Positions 10,849 to 22,231 of a stretch of DNA of 64,000 bases are shown piece by piece. Within the stretch, counting starts at the first letter, position 1. The number at the start of each line of letters is the position of its first letter. This DNA is from Lasiosphaeria ovina (Eukaryota; Ascomycota; Sordariomycetes; Sordariales; Lasiosphaeriaceae): the NCBI GenBank assembly GCA_033439765.1, contig JAULSN010000003.1, positions 2,914,001-2,978,000 of the forward strand, written 5' to 3'. The notes under the pieces were generated by a model. It did no database searches. It saw only the letters and a program-made list of their open reading frames with translations, and had not been told where the DNA came from. A program made the position numbers and the translations under genes.

Positions 10849-12322
10849 CTTGACCTCGCTGTCGAATCGGACGATGTTATCCGCACTCTAATTACAGCCA
10901 AGCGTGGAGAGAAGCCTGATGCAGGTGAAAAGGACAAAACTGAGAGCCGCTGTCTGGCGCTGCCAGCCTGATACTGTAATTAGTTGCCTTAGGTAGGGAG
11001 GTAAGCGGCCGTCCCATCGCTTGCATTACCTGACTGATCCTTCAATGCTGTCGAGTTCTGCTGACGGCCGTCTGCCTGATCGTGCCCCCGCCACTGCGCT
11101 GTTATTGGCTGCGATGCATTTCATTGCGACGCCAGCACTAAATAGGCCTGAAACGAGTGGCGTGGACCAAAATCCACATCCTCCAGCGCTGAAGAAGTGG
11201 TGCCATCTTGGACTGCATTCCGGTAGCGGAGAGCTGACCAAGAACGCCTGCAACGGGAAAATTAACGACGACTTAATACTCAAAGTATAAAATCTGCTTC
11301 AATACGGATAAGTGGTGGCAAGTGCAACATTGCACAGTGAACAAAACAGACTACAACACTGTGAGCACGAACTACAGTCTTCGCACCCGACCTTACCCTT
11401 TTAGGCCACGGCCCCCAAACAAGTGATGAGATAGGAAGGTATCACACACGGCATGGTGGGCAAAGCCGCATGAGCCTCCGGTGCGATGAGTTCTTCGACT
11501 TTCTTTGTCTCTCGGCTTCTCTGCCTCTCTCTCCTGCTCAGGTCATCGAATCTGCACTGTGTTCCAATCGCCATTCCATTTACGGAGTAATTATGTGCGG
11601 TACAGTACCAAAGCTTTGAGCAAAGGCGACAGGCTGGCATCACAGTTTCACAGCGGAGCAACTGTTAGGCGCTAATTTGAGTCTGGTGGAGTTTGAGGTT
11701 GACTCCATCTTTTTGGGCCGCAAAATGGCGACAGCGATTCCTGATCTCTCATTGGAACAGCGCTCAAAAAACCTGCCATGCCCAAAGCAGTCGTCGGACT
11801 GCTCAGGCGCGACAGGCCCTATACTTGGTGCCATCTGGTCGGGCTGTTTGCTGTGCGCGACTGCTTGTCCAGCCAGGTCATAAGCTGCGCCCTGGGACCC
11901 TCTTGAGTGGCCCTCGCAAGCCGGAAAAGCCGACCGCAGAGCCCATTCGACAAGCACACGTGGTCTGCACCTCTGCTACCCAACCGGCCGGTTCGCAATG
12001 GCGACAGACACGATATCGCGACTGCTTGTTGCTGGCAATTGCCGAACGAGAATTGCGCCCTGAACAGCGTTCTGCAAAAAAAAGGTCTAACGAAGAGAGG
12101 AAACGGGGAAAGGTTCTTCTTATAAGGGGATGGAATGTCCGTCTCTTGAATTCAAAATGTTTTTACAAGCCTTAGCAACCACCTACCACTCACCAAGCTT
12201 CCAAATCTTAGACATCTTCGCCGAGAACTTGGGCTTCCCTGTGACTGCATTTTCAAGACCAAACCCACACTTTCTCTGATCAACCCGTTCCAGCCATTAA
12301 AACAACATAGAAAGAAGCAGCC
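10849..12322. other. shared divergent intergenic region between the NLR and the first GIMAP-like GTPase
   Basis: About 1.5 kb separates the two divergent start codons. No coding frame here has support. It must contain both promoters, and I saw no clear TATA box or palindromic operator. Confidence 0.6.
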
Positions 12323-14000
12323 ATGGCTTCCGACCAACCGATCAAACACATCTACATCGCCGTAGTGGGCGTTGCTGGTGCAGGCAAGACCTCTCTCATC
12401 TCGACTTGCACTGGAATCCACGAACAAACAAGCCACAGTGTGGTGGATGCCTGTACGTCAATACAATCATAATCACATCGCCTAAATCGTCTTCCCTCTT
12501 CCCCCCTTCCCTGGGCGCGCATAGCAGCTAACCTGGATCCTCTGCGCAGTCCAAGACATCTCCTTCACATACAATGACTCTACCCGTGTGCACCTTGTCG
12601 AAATCCCCGGCTTTGGCGATGCCGACACGGACGCGCTCAACGAGCTGAACGTGCGCCTCGTCGACAACTTTGTCAGCCAGGGCATCACCTTCAGCGGCAT
12701 CATCTTCCTACACCCCATATCAGACGAGCAGACGACGAGGCTAGCGCTGAGAAACCTCGAGCTACTCAAAGAGCTGTGCGGGGCCGAAGCAGAGGTCAGC
12801 AGCTCCGCCGTCATCGCCACGTCCATGTGGTCCAAGGTAGCGCCAGAAGAGGGCGAGCGCCGCGAGAAGGACCTGGCCGAGACGGAGGGAATCTTCAGCC
12901 ACCTGCACAAGGAGGGCAGCAAGGTGCTGCGCTACCAAGACACAAGGGAGTCGGCCCTGGACATTCTCTCTCACGTGCTCTCTAAGGGCGTACCACCACC
13001 CTCGCCCACGCTCTACACCGAGACCGACAACGACACCATGCAGCCCGAAGAGATGCAAACCGACGGCCCCCACACCGACACCATGCAAGGCGACCCGATG
13101 CAGACAGACGCGGCCGACACCGACGCCGACGCCGACGCCGACACCGACACCGTCGTGACACAGATCGACACAACAGAGCACGACATGACGAGCCCCGACG
13201 ACGATGCTGCCGAGCACGGCACGATCCAAACCGACACCTCCTCCGCACAGCACAACCAACCGCAACCGACAACCGCCGACAAGGGCAGCCAGACCGAGCA
13301 GCCCACCTCCGACGCCAAAAGCCAGCTGGACGCCGAGATCGCCTTCGCGCGCGAGCGCAACCTAGCCCGCCTAGCCGACATATACCGGCACATGGAGCAG
13401 GCGCTAGCCGAGCACGACAGCCACGTGGAAGTGGTCTTCCGCGGCGAGATCTCGGCCCTCAAGTCCCGCATCGCCGAGGGCGTCGCCGCGCACGAGCAGC
13501 TCACGCACGAGCTCCACGCCACAACAGCCAAGAAAGACGCCGAGCTCGCGGCCCTCCGCAACTCGCTCCACGACGCGCACGCCGCCGCATCCGCCGCGGC
13601 GTTCGCGGCCGACGCCGCACTCGCGCAGCAGCACGCGGCGGCCGCGCAGCAGAAAGCCGAGCACGAGGCGCGCGTGCGGTCGGTGCTCGACGACGCGGAG
13701 GCGCGGGTGCGCGCGGCGGACGCGGCGCGCGCGACAGAGGTCCAGCAGCTGCAGGCCGAGTTCGAGCGCGAGCGCCTGCAGAACATGCGCGCCGTCAAGG
13801 CGGAGCTGGCGCGCATGGCGGACCGCGAGCAGGAGGCGCGCGAGCGCGCGCGCCGCGCCGAGATGGCGGCCGCGCAGGCGCAGGTGCAGCTGCAGCAAGC
13901 GAACAGGAGGAGCGAGTCGCCGGCCCCGAGGCAGCCGGCGGCGCTGCAGTCGTGGGCTGTGGCGCGGCTGTGGGGGGTCGGGCAGACGCGGTCGAGGTGA
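12323..14000 (+). CDS. AIG1/GIMAP-like P-loop protein with long C-terminal coiled coil (GTPase 1)
   Basis: Two exons, 12323-12452 and 12550-14000, with a 97-bp GTACGT...GCGCAG intron, give 526 residues. The G domain starts with the P-loop GVAGAGKTS (16-24). The switch II region reads EIPGFGD (61-67), where the usual DxxG Asp is Glu. The fourth G motif position reads ATSMW instead of N/TKxD. After residue about 215 comes a low-complexity stretch of Asp-Thr/Asp-Ala/Met-Gln units. An Ala/Glu/Arg-rich, strongly charged coiled coil of about 230 residues then runs to the end, without a membrane anchor. AIG1/GIMAP proteins are septin-superfamily GTPases linked to immunity in plants and vertebrates; the fungal role is not established. 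The Glu substitution may lower hydrolysis, which is inference. Divergent from the NLR gene. Confidence 0.85.
13105..13155 (+). repeat. hexanucleotide-like GACGCC/GACACC repeat in GTPase 1
   Basis: A run of GACGCCGAC and GACACCGAC units encodes alternating Asp-Ala/Asp-Thr in the linker between the G domain and the coiled coil. It is in frame and likely length-variable. Confidence 0.6.
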
Positions 14001-15090
14001 GCTAATACAGCGTGCTTTTGATTTTTCCCCTTCTGTGGTGTTGTTGGACCTGCCTCCCCCTGCCCTGCGCGCGGACTCGTAGAGTTGGTTGGTTTGGGAC
14101 TCGTGAACAAGAGATACAACGACCCTCTGTCTGACCATTGATCCGACCGGACAGAGTCGCCGCGAGATCGCCTTGACCGTCTCCCATCTCACCTTGTCGG
14201 TGCGATGAACCAAGGAGTCGCTCGCTTCGCTGGGGAGGCAACTAGCCGTGTTGGGTGGAGCTCAAAAACTGATTCTTGTTGTTGCTAGCCATAGCCATAG
14301 TAATACCTGGTAGCTGTTCCGCAGGAGAACAGTTGCCCACTTCCACTCGCTGATACATCTGTTTCCTTTGTTGCTGGGAGGTTTGGGGGGAGTTTGCATT
14401 GGTTGGGAATCTATTATGCGCGCGGTTGGGGGACGGGGTGGATATCATGATCATGTATCACTTGGCTTTGTCGTTGGATGTCATGTTACTGTTAAAATTT
14501 ATATAGCATGTTAAAGTGCCATTTATTCCTGTTACTCGGCAGTGGGCATTTGTTTTTGTTTCTTGTTTAGCCGTAGAATACACGCATTCATCTTGCCCCT
14601 ATTATTTTCCATTATTATTCATGAGACCCATGTTATATCAAGCATGTATTATGCCCAAGTCATAAGCTTTCAACACATCTAAACTTCCGTCTTAGCCGCT
14701 GACGGACAGGGATTTTCTTCACTACTCCGCCGCAACCCGTTGAGGACTCCATTCCGGGCGCCCCTCTAGTTCCCGTCGGACTGCAAGCAGTGACAAGGGT
14801 GTCTTAGTAAGTTATCTCCAGGGCCCGGGAGCTAGCAGCTCATCATACCATCCGAGGTTAGACTCCCGCAAGCGCCTCGGAAGCACCACGGCGCCAGTGG
14901 AACGTCGGCAGATATTATACCGGAACTCGTGACGGTAACCGATTCGAGACAAAATGACGCTCAAACAAGTATTCAGAAATAGAAGAGTCAAGATTATCTA
15001 TCCTAGACTACGGTCACTGTCCTGAACTATTTAATCACGTCGAGCACTGCCCAGGAATCCCCACAAAACTTACTTGCCAGTCCAAAACCC
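14001..15090. other. intergenic between convergent genes
   Basis: Lies between the 3' ends of GTPase 1 and the GMC oxidoreductase. It becomes AT-rich at 14450-14650. No gene, RNA or transposon recognised. Confidence 0.5.
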
Positions 15091-17045
15091 TCAGGCCTGG
15101 CGGTCCTGCTTAATGAGGTCGGCGGCCTTCTCGGCCACGGCATACACAACGCTCTGGATGTTGCCCGACGGCTCCAGAGGGAAGATGGCGGCGTCGACGA
15201 CGCGCAGGCGGCGGGTGCCGTAGACGCGCAGGCGGTCGTCAACGACGCCACCCTTGTCGCGGGGCAGCATGGCGCAGCTGCCCGAGACGTGGAAGACGGA
15301 GATCTGGCGCTGGCGCACGACCTCCTTGGCGGCGTCGAGGCCGTCGGCGACAATGTCGGGCACGCGCTTGCCGCCGGCCTTGAACAGGCCGCCCAGCGGC
15401 GACGCCGGCGCCACCAGCCGCTCGACGAACTGCACGGCGCGGCCCAGCAGCTCGAGGTCCAGCGCGTGCGAGTTGTACTTGGGGTCCCACACGGGCAGCG
15501 CGGCGACGTCGGCGCTCGCCGCGTGCACGCTGCCGCGCGAGAAGGGGTGGTTGAGGATGGCCATGACGGTCAGGTAGTTCTCGGGCTGCGTCGGCGTCAG
15601 GTACGTGGCCATGGAGTGCGGGCGGTCGGGGATGGAGATCTGCGACGGGAAGAGCAGGTACTGGTGGGCCGGCTCGGCGCCCGTCTGCAGCAGCGACGCC
15701 ACGGCCTGGCGGCCCGGCGAGTCGAGCGTGCCGGCGTTGGCCACGAACAGGGCCTTGGCGGCGTCGGGCGACAGCGCGCCCGACCCGTCGACGACGGGCG
15801 TGTAGGCGACGCTGATGTTGCTCTGGCCTAGCGGTCCCGCGCCGCCAGCCTGGTACATGCCGATCAGGGCCTGCAGCACGTTGGGGTCGCGCAGCACGTC
15901 GGCCGACGCCACGCCGTCGTTGACCTCGAAGCTCTGGCACACGATGGCGTGGTCCTGCAGGCCCTCGCCGACGTTGGCGTTGTCGACCACGACGGGGATG
16001 CCGTGCTTCTGCAGCAGGTCCCGGCCGCCGACGCCCGACAGCTCGAGGATCTGCGGCGAGTGCAGCGCGCCCGCCGCCAGGATCACCTCCTGGCTGGCCA
16101 GCACCTGCTTCTTCTCGCCGCCCTTGGTGACGATCTCGACGCCCGTCGCCACGGCCTCGCCGCCCTCGGCCGTCGTGTCGAAGATGATCTTGCTGACGAC
16201 CGTCTCGGTCAGCACGACCAGGTTGGGCCTCGCGGCCACGGCGTCGTTGTAGTAGGCCGTCGCGGCGTAGCTCCTCGTCTTGCTGGCCGGGTCGATGGAG
16301 GCCGGCTGCTGGAACCCGCCGAGGGCTTTGCCGGCGCGGGGATCCGTGTCGACCTTGAGGCCATGCTCCTCAAAGGCGTCGATCCAGGCCTTATTCGAGG
16401 GGCCGTAGCCCTCGCTGAAAGAGACATGGACGGGCCCATCGCCCTTTGCCAAGCTCTCGTCGTGATAGGTCAGTCCTAGAACATCCCGAGCCGATTGGGG
16501 CGGCGAGTGGACGGTTGCAAACTTTTGCAGATAGGGGGCCAATGAGTCGTGGTCCCACCCCGAGTTGCCCAGGGAGGCCCATGCGTCGATGATGCCCTTG
16601 GACGGGTACAGCAGCATCATAAAGTTGAGCCCCGAGCTGCCGCCAAGCATCTTGCCGCGGCTTTGGTTGATGTACCGGTTGTTGAGGCCAGGCTACAGCG
16701 GGCATTGGTCAGCCAGCAGTTACACAAAGGGGGTCGGGGATCCGCATGTAACCAAGCCGGTGGGCGGGCGGTTGGTTACTACCGTAATCATAAGATGCAA
16801 CTCACCTGGGGGACAGAGGTGAGGTTCCAATCATATTCCTCCTTGCCGTAGACGGCTGCCACTAGTCCGGGCGTCAGAATGAGCGGGTCGGTGCGGTGGT
16901 CGGAGCCGGCCTCGACCACGAGCACCCGAACACTGCTGTCCTCGGTCAGGCGGTTGGCAACCACCAGACCGGCCGTGCCACCGCCGATGACGATGTAGTC
17001 GAACGGCCCGGCAGCTGCTTCGGGTGTCGGCGCTGCGGCGGCCAT
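15091..17045 (-). CDS. GMC family FAD oxidoreductase
   Basis: Exon 1 is 17045-16806 and exon 2 is 16692-15091. The 113-bp intron (GTGAGT...TGTAG, phase 0) joins SVPQ to PGLNNRYINQ and yields 613 residues, normal for the family. GMC enzymes use FAD to oxidise alcohols (glucose, aryl alcohol, choline and others), passing electrons to O2 or other acceptors. Seen: the dinucleotide-binding motif VIGGGTAG (19-26) with the ribose-binding Glu of LVVEAG; GMC signature 1 around GKMLGGSSGLNF; signature 2 GALHSPQILELSGVG; and the active-site region with His548 (FHVSGSCAM) and Asn591 (PSGNIQS), the usual catalytic His/Asn pair. There is no signal peptide and no C-terminal peroxisomal SKL, so it is probably cytosolic, more like choline dehydrogenase-type or uncharacterised fungal GMCs than secreted aryl-alcohol oxidases. 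Substrate unknown. Confidence 0.93.
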
Positions 17046-19542
17046 GATGATCCGCGCCTGTCTGTCGCTTCTCTGGTCTGTTGCGTTTGCCGAGGGCGGA
17101 GAGAGAGCGGGTGTCACGAATACACAATAATTATGTGGGGGGTTAATTATGTTATTGGTGGGCGCAGATGCGGGAACGGGCAGAAGAGAGACGGGAATAC
17201 CTGCCGTACCTTGAGGTCCGGTCCTGCGGTAAGCACAACGCGTATTTGAACAGGAGGGATTCCCCCACCTCCGCCGTACTCGTCCCGCGAAACCCCTCGG
17301 CTGGTGGACCCGCGCAGATCGGAGGCACAGCGACAAGGTGCTGACACCAGACTACTGACAGGCACAGGACACTAGTAGCTTCCTCGTTGCGCGTTGGCGC
17401 TGGGGGTGGCACTGGGGGTGGCGCACTTGGGGACAGATGCGGGCAGGCTAACATCAATTCGGACTCGCTCTCGTCAGGAAGTGGGAGAGTATTTGGACGA
17501 TGGGGAAATGAGAGAATCCAAACTCAGTCAATAATGAAGAATGCACGATGCAAGTATTCACAATTCACTCAAGACCCGTAAAAGACTCAACTCAGAAGAT
17601 TGGCACAGCTGCCACCTGCGGGCAACTGTGCACAGCAGTCAATCCGAAACATGCTTCCTGATTCCGTGGTTGTTTGCGTGGTGCATCAAAAATACCACGT
17701 CGTAATTTTGTGGTCTGTTTGGGTTAGAGCTTCGTCTCCTGACTAAACTCCCTAAACGGCCTGTTAAACCGCAATCCCCGGTTCCAACTTCCCGCTCAGT
17801 TTGAACCCAAGTGGGGTTCTGTGTCCGTCCAGTCTCCGTCCGGAATTTGGTGCCCTAAAAATGGCGCGAAGGATGGCGTGGTTACTTAGTAGGGGGCGCG
17901 CCTCCCCACGGCAGGCCCCCAATGCAACGTGAAGTCCGACATGGTGATGATAACGAGAGGGAGACGAGCCGCTTCTGGCGCCTCGGCATAATTATCTCTC
18001 GGTGTATACCTGGTATTCGGGAGCTTCTCTTGTCCAGGCAGGTCTGGAATCTGCATACATATATTGGTCAACCTAGAACCATGCTTTGCATTCAAGTGCG
18101 TCCATGGTTGACACTCTTTATTGTCCAGCACGCAGAGTGGTCTGCATCCTGCGAGTCAATCAGTTGGGGGCACAAGCGCATTGAAGGAAATATTTCGTCT
18201 TGGCTGCAGGTTCGCTCTCGGCAGTAACACTTGGCCCTTTTTGCATGTGGGCTGGCTCCCCCCTCTTGTTTATGAAGATTGCTCGTACTATTCCATACCG
18301 AGTCTACAATGCCAGGTTCAATCCGTGGATAGAAAAGAAAAGCTTGAGCCTGGCGGCGGCAGTTGGCCGTCGCGGAGCGGATCCGGGCGGGGAGCTGGAA
18401 ACACCCTCCACTCCAGTTCTGGAGCGGTTCAACGGCGCTGCAGCCGACCCCTCCCACTTTCCAGGTGGCGGATGAGTTGGGGCACCGAGGTTGGCAAGTC
18501 CCGACACCGAATTTTGCTTATCTGTCCCAAAAAGGGGGGGCGGTTCAGCGCCGCACCCGCTCCCGACTCCACCACAGATGCCACTACACCATCGCTTGCA
18601 CATCCTGTCCTGAAGAAGATGCAAGACTGACAGGTGGGCGAGTGGTACATGTACGCAGTGGGGGGGGCGGGTCCAATGTCACCTGTTAGTAACAGCACAC
18701 GTCACTAACAGCTTCCCGTCCGCAACGCTGCAAAGACTGTTTATCGATTTGATCTAGGATGTTTTCTAAGCCATTCCTTCAGTCTCGGCCTCGGAATATT
18801 ATGCGGCACAGCTCCTGTGCTCCTTCCATGGCCACCCGCCCCCCACTCTTGCCGCGTTTTCCCCCAGGGCTACAACGCTATACGGCCAGCCCGGGCCTTT
18901 TTCGGGCTTAGCTTGCCTGGTTCCCAAGGACACCTCCCCCTGGGCAACCAGACCAGAGCCCATAAAGGTGCGGGGAGAGATCGGCGCAATCCTGCCTCTA
19001 CCGGGCCAGGATGTCATAGCTAATCCGAAGCCCTGCAACGTAAACTCTCGCGCCCTCGACTGCAATTCCATCGACGAGTTTTTTTGTTCTTGGTTTTTTG
19101 CTTTCTTTTTCCATGGTCGCCAGTTCCGAATACTTCTCGACGGCTTCCCGCTCCCAACAAGCAACGGGTTCGCTCGGAACTCGAGGTCCTCCAATGCCAA
19201 CCCGCAGGGTTTCTTCCACAGAGGTCCGGGTACCAGCCTGTGAGTCATCAACAAAGGAACAAAGGTAGCAGCTGCTCTTGTCCAGCCTCGTCGGCCGTAC
19301 GCACCAACAATACTCCTTGTGCTATAGCGGCTGTGGTCCGTCTTTGTTTTTGTCGTCATCACTTCACTTGCTTCGATACCATCTGCTTCCTCTCGCTCGC
19401 TCAACCCGTCTTTGGAACCAGAACTGCCACCGGCCCAGGCACAGGCACAGGCACAGGCACAGACACAGACACAGACACTGCACGTTGTGCACAGACGCTG
19501 CAGCCTTCAGGAACAGACCGACAAGGTCAACACACATTCGCC
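17046..19542. other. intergenic, promoters of the GMC and SAT4-type genes
   Basis: About 2.5 kb between divergent genes. Competing short frames lack motifs. The part next to 19543 contains a CACAGG/CACAGA minisatellite listed separately. No RNA gene or transposon recognised. Confidence 0.5.
19436..19478 (+). repeat. hexanucleotide minisatellite in the 5' leader of the SAT4-type gene
   Basis: CAGGCA units change to CAGACA units over about seven copies. They lie 65-107 bp upstream of the ATG, so probably in the 5' UTR. Confidence 0.75.
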
Positions 19543-20857
19543 ATGGCGCTCGACTACGTCCCTATGGACATGCTCCCAATCATCAAGACGCACCTGATCA
19601 TCAACGCCGTCGTCACCTTTCTAGCGGTTCTCGTTGTTGGACTGAGGGTGGCCGCTCGCCTCTCTTCCGGGGTTGGACTGTGGTGGGATGACTACTTGAT
19701 CCTCTGCTCCCTGCCTCCGGGCATTGGGATGCTCACGATCCAGGGCTTGTGTAAGCATCAACTCTTCCAATGCCGGAACAACCAGTGTATGTGCGCTGGG
19801 CTAACAGACATCTCGGTCAACAGGGGCCCCCATGGGCGCAGGCTACGATTTCAGCCCCGACTTTCCCCTTATCAACTTCCTGAACATCCTCAAGTTGCTT
19901 GTGTCGTACGAGCTCATATTTTCCATCACCATCAGCTTCGTGAAGCTGAGCGTCTTGATGTTCTACCTCCGCGTCTTTGTCAACAAGGGCCTGCGGACTG
20001 CTGTTAAAGTTGTCATGGCTCTCGTCATTTCGTGGAGTCTGGGCAACATCCTGCAGATCTTCCTGCTCTGCCGCCCCTTTGCTGCATCATACGACCCCTT
20101 TACCAAGGGTGAATGCGGCAGTCAACTGGCCTCCTTCATTGCCGTTGGCGCCTTCAACATCGCCACCGACCTGATTGTTCTATCGCTGCCAATACCCACC
20201 GTCTGGTCTCTCAAGACGACAACCAGGGCGAAGCTTGCCTTGACGGCTGTCTTCCTTATCGGTTTCATGTGAGTTAGAACCGTCACCCGGGTCCGAGCTA
20301 GTACACAGCAAGTTCCGCTGCAGGTCGCCCGTTCTAATATCGACCTCGAACCTAGTGTCACTGTGATCTCGATTATCCGCATCTTCACCCTCACACAACT
20401 CAAGCTGGAAACAAACCTGACGGGCACAATGATCTGGCCGGACTTTCTGTCCCCGCTCGAAACGAACCTCGGCATTCTCTGCGTGAGCCTGCCGATGCTC
20501 GGCGCCCTGCGGGCGAGGTGCATGTCGCAGCGGGGGGCCTCGAAGCTGGAGCCCGACTCGGAGGCCGGCGACCGCTTCACCGAAGGCAGCAGCAGAAACA
20601 AGTCCAGCCAGGCCAAGAACCGCAGCAAGCAGCGCGCTGCCGACGAGTCGTACTCGCTCGAGGACATATACGCCCCCGACACCGAGATCCACTACCAGTC
20701 CACTGTAGCGGCTCTTCCCAAGGTCGACCGCAAGACGGCCGGCAGGGACAGCGATTCCGAGACCGCCTTGGCTCCCGTGCCAGCCGCCATGAGCGAGGAG
20801 GACACAGACCGCAAGGGCATCAAGGTGCACACCAAGTGGTCCATCTCTCGCGAGTGA
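19543..20857 (+). CDS. SAT4/PTH11-type integral membrane protein (fungal rhodopsin-like domain)
   Basis: Three exons, 19543-19750, 19824-20268 and 20356-20857, with introns of 73 and 87 bp (GTAAGC/CAG and GTGAGT/TAG) and consistent phases, give 384 residues. The family has seven membrane helices and a conserved WWDDYLIL near the end of helix 2, seen here as LWWDDYLILCSL. Further hallmarks are the Tyr/Phe/Lys segment SITISFVKLSVLMFYLR, then NILQIFLLCRPF and a GECGS loop, and the helix ATDLIVLSLPIPTVW. The C-terminal roughly 110 residues are hydrophilic and Ser/Lys/Glu-rich, likely cytosolic. Some family members (PTH11 of the rice blast fungus) act as surface-sensing receptors, but most are uncharacterised, so a receptor role here is inferred. 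There is no N-terminal CFEM cysteine domain. Confidence 0.9.
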
Positions 20858-21925
20858 GGAGCAAGCATCACGTGTATTGCCTAAATGGGACGAGCAGTTC
20901 AATGCTCTTTAGAAAACGGGGCGTTGGGAGCGCCAAAAGAAATGCATTTCGAATCCTTTTCTGGCTTTTTTCATATCTCGAGCGTATATAACCACAGCAT
21001 ACACGGAGTTTGGAGCCCGCGAGGGCGGGCATATGTAGCATGGGCACTTGATTGATACCCAAAAACAAAATAAAATAAACATTGGATAGAAACATACATG
21101 TGTTCACGCTTAACTATGTGTTCGTTGTCATGGGTATAAGCCATTTCACTTTTGTGCTGGATCTAACCGTGGAAATCCCTCCTTGAGCAAGGCATCCTTG
21201 CGCAGACGAAAATATTACATACATGTATACACGACGACTATAGTGGCCACTTGGGTGGTGGTGTCCGCCTCTCCTCACTCAACGATGTGATACTACACCA
21301 TCCCATGGTAAGTAGTTTACCTGCACCACTTACAAAACTTTGTAATATTCCCAGTCTGACTTATTTTGCAATCGGCCCTCAGGGTATTATTAAGAAGAGG
21401 GTTATAAGGTATTTGCGATGCTCTGGTATATATTTCAAGAATCAAACCGAGGGGGATCTGAAAAGTCACGACCTGGGCGCATTATCAAGTAGGGCAGCTG
21501 TGGTAAATTATTTACCGTGGGACGGTATACAGAGGTACTTTGGGGCTATATGTACTTACCTATGTACTTCATGTATGTGACTGTACTCCGCCTCCCTCGT
21601 GGAGGCTGTGTCCCTCACCGCCACACGACGAGGTTACCATAAAGGACAAGTATTGCGCCTGAGTGGAACGAGTAACGAGCAATTTCATCTTGAATCTCCC
21701 CACCGTCTCCGTCGTTATCTCCATTTGATGTAATTATCGCCGAATAGAGGTTCCGCCTGGAATTACCCGCCTTGCCCAGAAGGCAGCCACACGCACGGCA
21801 GCAACACCCGTTGCTACCATCTTCGCCTTACCGGGTACTTAATCATACTTGTCTGACCGAGATAAAACACCGCGGGCAATCACGCTGAGACTCTCGAGAT
21901 CTCCTCGTCGCACGGCAGGGTTGGA
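20858..21925. other. intergenic
   Basis: AT-rich 3' flank with no supportable gene. Open frames are short and lack motifs. Confidence 0.5.
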
Positions 21926-22231
21926 ATGGAAATCGCAACACGGCGTGGAATGGCTCCTAGCGACAGCCCGAGGGAAGAGGGAAATGCGCAGCAATCACCG
22001 ATCCAGCAAGACGCCAGGCTGCTGGATGACATCCGCCAGGTACAGCAGCTACTGGGTCCCCGACCTCCAATCGACCTGAGGAGGATCGAGGAGCTTGCAG
22101 TGCTTGCAGAGGAGTTCCACCGGCAGGCAGTCGAGGCACGGCGAAGACGGCGCGCAAGGCAGTCTGTCGGGATTGTTGGCGGCGCCGTGGTGCTGGCGGT
22201 CGCCTGGTGGCTTCTGTTTTCTGCTGCTTGA
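21926..22231 (+). CDS. small putative tail-anchored membrane protein
   Basis: Intronless 101-residue frame with ATG at 21926. The N-terminal half is polar, with a predicted amphipathic helix (DARLLDDIRQVQQLL and IEELAVLAEEFHRQAVEA). A basic cluster EARRRRRARQ follows, then one hydrophobic span of about 18 residues (VGIVGGAVVLAVAWWLLF) ending at the C-terminus. This positive-then-hydrophobic layout is that of a tail-anchored protein with its N-terminus in the cytosol, possibly in the ER or mitochondrial outer membrane. I do not recognise a family. The regular composition and compact layout support a real gene, though expression evidence is missing. Confidence 0.55.
   Translation: MEIATRRGMAPSDSPREEGNAQQSPIQQDARLLDDIRQVQQLLGPRPPIDLRRIEELAVLAEEFHRQAVEARRRRRARQSVGIVGGAVVLAVAWWLLFSAA

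Noticed and set aside
13013..14119. 368-residue open frame antisense to GTPase 1
   Set aside because: It is a shadow of the GC-rich coiled-coil coding strand: Ala/Ser/Cys-rich, no motif. The sense strand carries a P-loop and coiled coil.
15239..15940. long open frame on the minus strand in a second frame of the GMC gene
   Set aside because: Arg/Pro/Ala-rich shadow frame caused by high GC third positions. The true frame shows all GMC motifs.
18300..18335. B-box-like GGTTCAATCC
   Set aside because: The T-stem does not pair and no A-box or anticodon arm lies upstream.
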